Notes under the pieces: model-generated
What the model saw: the letters and a program-made list of their open reading frames with translations, nothing else
Told to the model about the DNA's origin: nothing
Databases searched by the model: none
Program-made: the position numbers and the translations under genes
Origin: Williamsia limnetica
GTDB lineage: Bacteria; Actinomycetota; Actinomycetes; Mycobacteriales; Mycobacteriaceae
Assembly: GCF_003217475.1 (NCBI RefSeq)
Contig: NZ_QJSP01000008.1
Coordinates: 124,001-188,000 of the forward strand
Reading direction: 5' to 3'
DNA: 64,000 bases
Shown: positions 59,761 through 64,000 of the stretch, in pieces
How positions within the stretch are numbered: the stretch's first letter is position 1
Layout of the letters: each line of letters begins with the position of its first letter

Positions 59761-60126
59761 CTACACCGCGTGCACGAGCGCCAGGCCCGCGGCGCAGGCG
59801 GCCACGGAAATCACCAGCGATCCGGTGGCGTAACCCACGGCCATACCCCGGCGCCCCTGCTGGATGAGTCGTACCGTTTCGAAGCTCGCGGTACTGAAAG
59901 TGGTGTAGCCCCCGCAGAAGCCGGTACCGACGATCGCCTGCCACTCGGATGCGCCCCCGTGGAAGATGATGATTCCGGCTATGACGCCGATGATCAGCGA
60001 CCCGGTGACGTTGATGACGCCCGTGCCCCACGGCAGCGGCGATGGCCGGCGTCGTTTGAATTCGGAATCGACCATGAAACGCGCGACCGCACCGAACGCT
60101 CCTGCCAGTGCGACCCAGACGATCAT
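59761..60126 (-). CDS. crcB: CrcB fluoride channel subunit
   Basis: 121 residues with four predicted spans. Fluc signatures are AGAFGAVARFMVDSEF at the N-terminus, GTGVINVTGSLIIGVIAGII and the fluoride-path motif VGTGFCGGYTTFSTASFETV. Fluc/CrcB dimers export fluoride passively. The start overlaps the other crcB gene by 4 nt, and the two probably form a heterodimer, as in other organisms with paired crcB genes. Confidence 0.92.
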   Translation of the reverse strand: MIVWVALAGAFGAVARFMVDSEFKRRRPSPLPWGTGVINVTGSLIIGVIAGIIIFHGGASEWQAIVGTGFCGGYTTFSTASFETVRLIQQGRRGMAVGYATGSLVISVAACAAGLALVHAV

Positions 60127-60605
60127 CCGCGGGCCGCCACTCGCGTGTGGGTGTGGGCGGCCACCGCGATGCCCGCCCAGGCCAGCAGTGCACCAGCGAC
60201 AACTGTCGCGGCCGCATACCCCACTGCAGTGGCGACGCTTCCATCACGGACGAGTAAGGACGTCTCCAGCGCGAACGCACTGTATGTCGTGAAGGTGCCA
60301 CAGAAGCCGGTGCCGAACAGCAAGCGGGCTCGCTGACGCCAACCGGTGTCCACACCCAGTCGTGCAAGCCCTTCCAATGCAAGACCCAACATGAATGCGC
60401 CGGCGAGATTGATCATGAACGTCGCCCAGGGCCACTCGGGAGCCTCGAAGGGGTAGGCCTTTTCGAGGAGATAGCGGGCGCTGGTACCGAGCAGGCCCCC
60501 GGCTACTACCCACGCCAAAGCGCTCGGACGCAGGTGTAATGGCCGCGACGACCCGGTATCCGGATCCGACGGCAACTCGGGGTGTGAGTCCTGCGGATGT
60601 GCCAC
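60123..60605 (-). CDS. crcB: CrcB fluoride channel subunit, longer paralogue
   Basis: 160 residues from the GTG at 60605, chosen because TACATT lies exactly 6 nt upstream (leaderless); sequence to 60722 is open but crosses the dps terminator. A polar extension of about 40 residues precedes the first span (ALAWVVAGGLLGTSARYLLE). The fluoride motifs are WATFMINLAGAFMLGLALEG and LFGTGFCGTFTTYSAFALET. It overlaps the second crcB by 4 nt. No fluoride riboswitch was recognised upstream. Confidence 0.9.
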   Translation of the reverse strand: MAHPQDSHPELPSDPDTGSSRPLHLRPSALAWVVAGGLLGTSARYLLEKAYPFEAPEWPWATFMINLAGAFMLGLALEGLARLGVDTGWRQRARLLFGTGFCGTFTTYSAFALETSLLVRDGSVATAVGYAAATVVAGALLAWAGIAVAAHTHTRVAARG

Positions 60606-60617
60606 GTCAAGAATGTA
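60606..60617 (-). promoter_or_regulatory. -10 element of the crcB pair, leaderless start
   Basis: TACATT (60617-60612, minus strand) followed by 6 nt and the GTG at 60605. No -35 was identified. Confidence 0.4.
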
Positions 60618-60650
60618 CGTCGCCGCGCCTGCCCGTGTACACGCGAACAC

Positions 60651-60694
60651 GAAAGCCCCCTGCGGCCATCGGGCTGGGCCATCAGGGGGCTTTC
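60651..60694 (-). terminator. hairpin downstream of dps
   Basis: GAAAGCCCCCTG (60651-60662) pairs with CAGGGGGCTTTC (60683-60694); the loop can add GGCC/GGCC pairs. It lies 44 bp beyond the dps stop and separates dps from the crcB pair. Confidence 0.7.
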
Positions 60695-60737
60695 GACAAC
60701 AGGCGTCGCGGGGGGATGACACCTGTCGGTCATCGGG

Positions 60738-61211
60738 TCAGGCGACCTGCGCCTGCCACATCCAGTGCAGCTGCTCGAGGCGCGCTGCGATTCCGATCAG
60801 GAGATCCTGGGTGACGGGATCGGCCTTCTCGGTCACCTCGATGCGCTGGCGTAGTCCGTCGACGACAGTCTTGATGTTGGCGACGATGGCCGTGACCACG
60901 TCCACATCCTTGGTCCACCCTGCGCCGAAGCCCTTGGTGCCCGCGGTCTTTGCGACTGTCTCCGAGCGACCGTCCGGGCTCACGCCGATCGCGGTGGCCC
61001 GCTCGGCTGCGGCATCGGTGAACTCACGTGCGGCTGTGACGAGTTCGTCGAGTTCGAGATGGACCGACCGGAACTGCTGCCCGACCACATTCCAATGCGC
61101 CTGCTTGGCGATGAGGGACAGGTCGATGAGATCGACAACAGTGTCCTGCAGGGCCTTTCCTGCGACGGCCTGCTGATCTTCGTTCAATGTGCTGGTGATG
61201 GGGTTTGTCAT
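60738..61211 (-). CDS. dps: Dps family DNA-binding/ferroxidase protein
   Basis: 157 residues from the ATG at 61211, preceded by AGGAAGG. The Dps inter-subunit ferroxidase site is in LIAKQAHWNVVGQQFRSVHL (His) and ELDELVTAAREFTDAAAERA; the C-terminal helix ends ARLEQLHWMWQAQVA. The dodecamer oxidises Fe2+ with H2O2 and protects DNA. It lies 112 bp downstream of katA on the same strand, in an oxidative-stress block with furA. Confidence 0.92.
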   Translation of the reverse strand: MTNPITSTLNEDQQAVAGKALQDTVVDLIDLSLIAKQAHWNVVGQQFRSVHLELDELVTAAREFTDAAAERATAIGVSPDGRSETVAKTAGTKGFGAGWTKDVDVVTAIVANIKTVVDGLRQRIEVTEKADPVTQDLLIGIAARLEQLHWMWQAQVA

Positions 61212-61323
61212 GAAGAATACCCTTCCTCTCGGTTCTGCACTGCGTAGCGAATCAACCAAACGTTTTCTGCGCGTAGATCTTTGTCCCTGCGCTGTACTAT
61301 TTCCAACGCTCGTCGACGGGGCT

Positions 61324-62778
61324 TTATGCCCCGTTTCGCACTCCTTCTTCGACTTTCTTGCCCAGTTCCGGGTCGACGTTGCTCCAGTACTCGAACACCC
61401 TGGACAGGACCGGTTCGGTGACGCCACCGAGTACGTGGCCGACGATGTTGCCCACCAACCGCTCTCGGGCATCGTCGTCCAGTACCTCTCGGTACAGAGT
61501 GCCCGCCTGCGTGAAATCGCCGTCCTCGGGATGGTCGATGTAGCCGGCGCGGACCGCCTGCCCGTCGAACTCCCAGAGGCCTTCGTCGCCCGCGGCCTGC
61601 GGGTCCGCATGGGGTCCGCCGAAGGAGTTCGGCGCATACACCGGCACGTCTGGCGCACTGAAGTTGTAGGCCATCGCACCTTCCTTGGAGTAGGTGTTGA
61701 CAACAGCCGCCTTGGCCGAGTTCACCGGCAGATGAGAGTAATTGGCGCCGATGCGGTAGCGGTGTGCGTCTGCGTAGCTGAAGACACGTCCGAGCAGCAT
61801 CTTGTCGGGCGAGAACCCGATACCGGGAACCACATTGGACGGCTCGAATGCTGCCAGCTCGATATCGGAGAAGAAGTTCTGCGGGTTGCGGTTCAGCGTC
61901 CACTTGCCGACCTCGATCAGCGGGTAGTCCTGCTGCGACCAGACCTTGGTCAGGTCAAACGGATTGAAGCGATAGCCTTCTGCCTCGCCGACCGGCATGA
62001 CCTGGATCTTCAGGGTCCAGGTGGGGAATTCGCCCCGCTCGATCGCCTCGTACAGGTCCTGACGATGGTAGTCCGGGTCGGTGCCCGCCAGTTCGTCGGC
62101 TTTCGCCTGCGTGAGGAACTCGATGCCCTGGTCTGTCTTGAAGTGATACTTCACCCAGAACCGTTCTCCCGCTTCGTTCACCCACTGGTAGGTGTGCGAG
62201 CCGAATCCGTCCATGTGCCGCCAACTCTTGGGGATACCGCGATCACCCATCAGCCAGGTCACCTGATGAGCAGTTTCCGGGCGCAGGGTCCAGAAGTCCC
62301 ACTGCATGTTGTGATCGCGCAAACCCGAACCAGGTAGCCGCTTTTGGCTCCGGATGAAGTCGGGGAACTTGATCGGATCCTTGATGAAGAAGATCGGCGT
62401 GTTGTTTCCGACGAGGTCGTAGTTGCCGTCTTCGGTGTAGAACTTCATCGAGAAACCGCGTGGATCGCGCCAGGTGTCAGGACTGCCCTGTTCGCCGGCG
62501 ACCGTGGAGAACCGCACCAGCGACTCCGTGGTCTTGCCCGGCTGCAAAAACTTGGCTTTCGTGTACTTGGAGACGTCGCCTGTGATCGTCAATTCACCAT
62601 AGGCGCCACCGCCTTTGGCGTGGACGACCCGCTCAGGCACTCGCTCGCGGTTGAACTGGGCGAGCTTCTCGATCAGGTAGTGGTCATGCAGGAGGATCGG
62701 GCCCTGGGTTCCTGCGGTCAACGACTCATTGTCGCTCGCGACGGGGATACCGGAATTGGTGGTGGTGCGTGGGGTCAT
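61324..62778 (-). CDS. katA: monofunctional heme catalase
   Basis: 484 residues, a small-subunit clade 3 catalase. The active-site His is in [20 protein letters not shown] near residue 53, Asn in [20 protein letters not shown] near 127, and the proximal heme Tyr in [20 protein letters not shown] near 335. It disproportionates H2O2. AGGAGGCAAGAA precedes the ATG. It follows furA by 114 bp, the usual FurA-controlled catalase arrangement. Confidence 0.95.
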   Translation of the reverse strand: MTPRTTTNSGIPVASDNESLTAGTQGPILLHDHYLIEKLAQFNRERVPERVVHAKGGGAYGELTITGDVSKYTKAKFLQPGKTTESLVRFSTVAGEQGSPDTWRDPRGFSMKFYTEDGNYDLVGNNTPIFFIKDPIKFPDFIRSQKRLPGSGLRDHNMQWDFWTLRPETAHQVTWLMGDRGIPKSWRHMDGFGSHTYQWVNEAGERFWVKYHFKTDQGIEFLTQAKADELAGTDPDYHRQDLYEAIERGEFPTWTLKIQVMPVGEAEGYRFNPFDLTKVWSQQDYPLIEVGKWTLNRNPQNFFSDIELAAFEPSNVVPGIGFSPDKMLLGRVFSYADAHRYRIGANYSHLPVNSAKAAVVNTYSKEGAMAYNFSAPDVPVYAPNSFGGPHADPQAAGDEGLWEFDGQAVRAGYIDHPEDGDFTQAGTLYREVLDDDARERLVGNIVGHVLGGVTEPVLSRVFEYWSNVDPELGKKVEEGVRNGA

Positions 62779-62790
62779 TTCTTGCCTCCT

Positions 62791-62826
62791 GTTTTCGAGT
62801 ACGACGAAAGGGTGTTCGTCGAAAAC
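62791..62826. promoter_or_regulatory. inverted repeat in the katA leader
   Basis: GTTTTCGA (62791-62798) and TCGAAAAC (62819-62826) form outer arms, and GACGAA/TTCGTC can pair inside, giving an interrupted 12-bp stem just before the katA ribosome site. It could be an attenuating hairpin or an operator between furA and katA. Confidence 0.4.
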
Positions 62827-62892
62827 GTGCTGTAGTTCGGCCGAACAGAGCTCAGGTGAGCCTGCCGAGCTGGGCCTGGCGGTGGGAAAAGG

Positions 62893-63333
62893 TCAGCGTT
62901 CGCTGTCGGACTGGCAGACCGAACAAAGTCCCCAGTAGGTCACTTCTGCCTCGTCGATGACGAATCCGTGATCGACGTCCGGGGTCAGGCAGGGAGCTGA
63001 TCCCTTGGCACAGTCGACGTCCCTGATGTCACCGCAGTTGCGGCAGACCAGGTGATGGTGGTTGTCGCCCGTTCGGTTCTCGTACCTGACCGGCGAGCCT
63101 GCGGGTTCGATGCGCCGCAGCAGTCCGCGCTCCGCGCACACCCTCAAGACGTCGTAGACGGTTTGCGTCGAGACACCACCCAGACGGTCGCGAACTCGTG
63201 CGGCCACGAGGTCCGCGGTCGAGTGGGGGTTGAGTTCCAACACGTCGAGCACAGCGAGCCGCGGCGCCGTCACCCGTAGTCCCGCAGCGCGCAGCTGCTG
63301 CCGCGCGTCGCGTACCTGGTGTCCCGAACTCAT
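62893..63333 (-). CDS. furA: Fur family regulator (FurA/PerR-like)
   Basis: 146 residues from the ATG at 63333. The winged helix is AAGLRVTAPRLAVLDVLELN with recognition helix GGVSTQTVYDVLRVCAERGL. Metal sites are NHHHLVCRNCGDIRDVDC (regulatory His cluster plus structural C-x2-C) and WGLCSVCQSDSER (second C-x2-C). Its position directly upstream of the catalase gene indicates the peroxide-sensing FurA type. A doubled inverted repeat 21-59 nt upstream of its start is a likely autoregulatory operator. Confidence 0.92.
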   Translation of the reverse strand: MSSGHQVRDARQQLRAAGLRVTAPRLAVLDVLELNPHSTADLVAARVRDRLGGVSTQTVYDVLRVCAERGLLRRIEPAGSPVRYENRTGDNHHHLVCRNCGDIRDVDCAKGSAPCLTPDVDHGFVIDEAEVTYWGLCSVCQSDSER

Positions 63334-63353
63334 GACACCACCATACGTCCTTT

Positions 63354-63392
63354 TCTGGAATGAGTCCAGAAAATATCTGGAATGGTTCCAAT
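63354..63392 (-). promoter_or_regulatory. doubled inverted-repeat operator upstream of furA
   Basis: TCTGGAATGAGTCCAGA (63354-63370) is a perfect 6-bp inverted repeat around 5 nt; TCTGGAATGGTTCCAAT (63376-63392) is a second, weaker copy. Their centres are 22 bp apart. Position before furA suggests FurA autoregulation. Confidence 0.6.
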
Positions 63393-63460
63393 AAACGTTG
63401 TCGGGTGACCTGCACACGGATCCGGGTGTGCAGCGGCGAATCAGTGGGTACCAGTCCACC

Positions 63461-64000
63461 GTGACTTCGACGACCTCGACCGAGACTTCGACCTCGGTGC
63501 TGACCGTGCTGGATCCCAGGACCGGCGACACCGTCGCGCAGGTCCCCATCGCCGATGCCGACGACTGCAACGGCGCCGTGCATCGCGCGCACGCGGCTGC
63601 GCCTTCCTGGCGGCGTACGCCGGCCGCCGAACGTGCCGCGGCATTGACCGCAGCGGCAGCCGCAGTGCGCGAGGCGGCGGCCGAACTCGCCGATCTGAAC
63701 GAACGAGAGACCGGGAAGACGCGCGACGACGCCCTCGGAGGCGTCGATGCCAGCGCGGGCACCCTGGTTCAGTACGCCGAACTCGGACCGGTGCACCGGG
63801 GTCGCAGTCTGCACGGGTCGTGGCAGGCAACCGACTTGATGATTCCCGAACCGAGAGGTGTTGTGGCGGTGCTGACGCCGTGGAACGATCCGGTTGCGGT
63901 GGCGGCGGGCCTGCTCGGCGCCGCCCTCGTCACCGGCAACACGGTGGTACACAAACCGAGCGAACGCTGCCCGTTGACCGGACGGCGTTTCGCCGAACTG
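63461..64000 (+). CDS. aldehyde dehydrogenase family protein, N-terminal part (truncated by window edge)
   Basis: 180 codons from the GTG at 63461 stay open to the window end. The N-terminus (VLTVLDPRTGDTVAQVPIAD), the helical segment ADLNERETGKTRDDALGGVD, and EPRGVVAVLTPWNDPVAVAA followed by GNTVVHKPSERCPLTG are the ALDH coenzyme-binding domain, with the N-P-W-D/N region and KPSE. It is shorter at the N-terminus than GabD-type enzymes and most like succinate-semialdehyde dehydrogenases. The catalytic Cys and Glu lie outside the window. It diverges from furA. Confidence 0.85.
   Translation, partial: MTSTTSTETSTSVLTVLDPRTGDTVAQVPIADADDCNGAVHRAHAAAPSWRRTPAAERAAALTAAAAAVREAAAELADLNERETGKTRDDALGGVDASAGTLVQYAELGPVHRGRSLHGSWQATDLMIPEPRGVVAVLTPWNDPVAVAAGLLGAALVTGNTVVHKPSERCPLTGRRFAEL

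Noticed and set aside
60605-60737. Possible fluoride riboswitch upstream of the crcB pair
   Set aside because: The conserved GGNGAUGG and CCUGAUG-type elements of the crcB RNA could not be placed; the hairpin there is better explained as the dps terminator.

Overview
The window looks like a chromosomal segment of a mycolic-acid-type actinobacterium (order Mycobacteriales; a Gordonia-, Williamsia- or Rhodococcus-like genome fits best, but the genus cannot be proven from sequence alone). The signs are high-GC coding with many GTG starts and 4-nt ATGA/GTGA overlaps, many acyl-CoA dehydrogenases (FadE), two DUF222/HNH (13E12-type) genes, an MTB12-like lipoprotein, a fused two-domain fatty acyl-CoA reductase, a FurA-KatA pair and several apparently leaderless genes. 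No rRNA, tRNA, CRISPR array or insertion sequence was recognised.

Region 1-36.7 kb is a large accessory catabolic island. It holds three pairs of adjacent or overlapping fadE genes (551-2470, 6265-8425, 15583-17563), each a normal subunit next to a divergent partner, the layout of heteromeric dehydrogenases for bulky steroid- or terpenoid-like acyl-CoAs. It also holds three crotonases, two AMP-forming CoA ligases, two short-chain dehydrogenases, a TesB-like thioesterase, a DapB-like oxidoreductase, a KshB-like iron-sulfur flavoreductase, a complete Dpp-type ABC importer, a P450, an APH-type kinase, and a block of FMN monooxygenase, CaiB CoA-transferase and CitE-type lyases with its flavin reductase. 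The substrate is not visible; a bulky cyclic or branched carboxylic acid, taken up, activated to a CoA thioester and beta-oxidised, is the inference.

The main finding is a shared operator. A 15-bp palindrome GAGAA-N5-TTCTC (variant GAGAG-N5-CTCTC) occurs in the promoter regions of most transcription units of this island, often with a second, weaker copy 21-23 bp away. The perfect site at 8467 lies between a fadE operon and a divergent TetR gene (8628-9284), so that TetR is the best candidate regulator. A second circuit is suggested by ATATCAAT/ATTGATAT and TGATATATCA sites flanking a GntR/FCD gene, next to the FMN monooxygenase and the flavin reductase.

Region 36.9-40.7 kb is a drug- or lipid-type ABC transporter with a DesKR-like two-component system, joined by overlapping genes. 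Region 40.7-51.4 kb is mixed: EAL-DICT protein, P450 with ferredoxin, acyl-CoA dehydrogenase, F420-type luciferase-like enzyme, a second DUF222/HNH gene, epoxide hydrolase and an SCP2-type thiolase. Region 51.4-64 kb carries the fatty acyl-CoA reductase, Bfd/bacterioferritin, a secreted trypsin-like protease, a GlxA-type AraC regulator, three tandem AIM24 genes, paired CrcB fluoride channels, and an oxidative-stress block (Dps, KatA, FurA) with a doubled FurA-type operator. It ends in a truncated aldehyde dehydrogenase gene.

The DUF222/HNH gene at 2801-4531 has a near-consensus actinobacterial SOS (LexA) box over its promoter, and the second DUF222 gene has a weaker one. A short degenerate copy of the first gene's 3' end lies just downstream of it.
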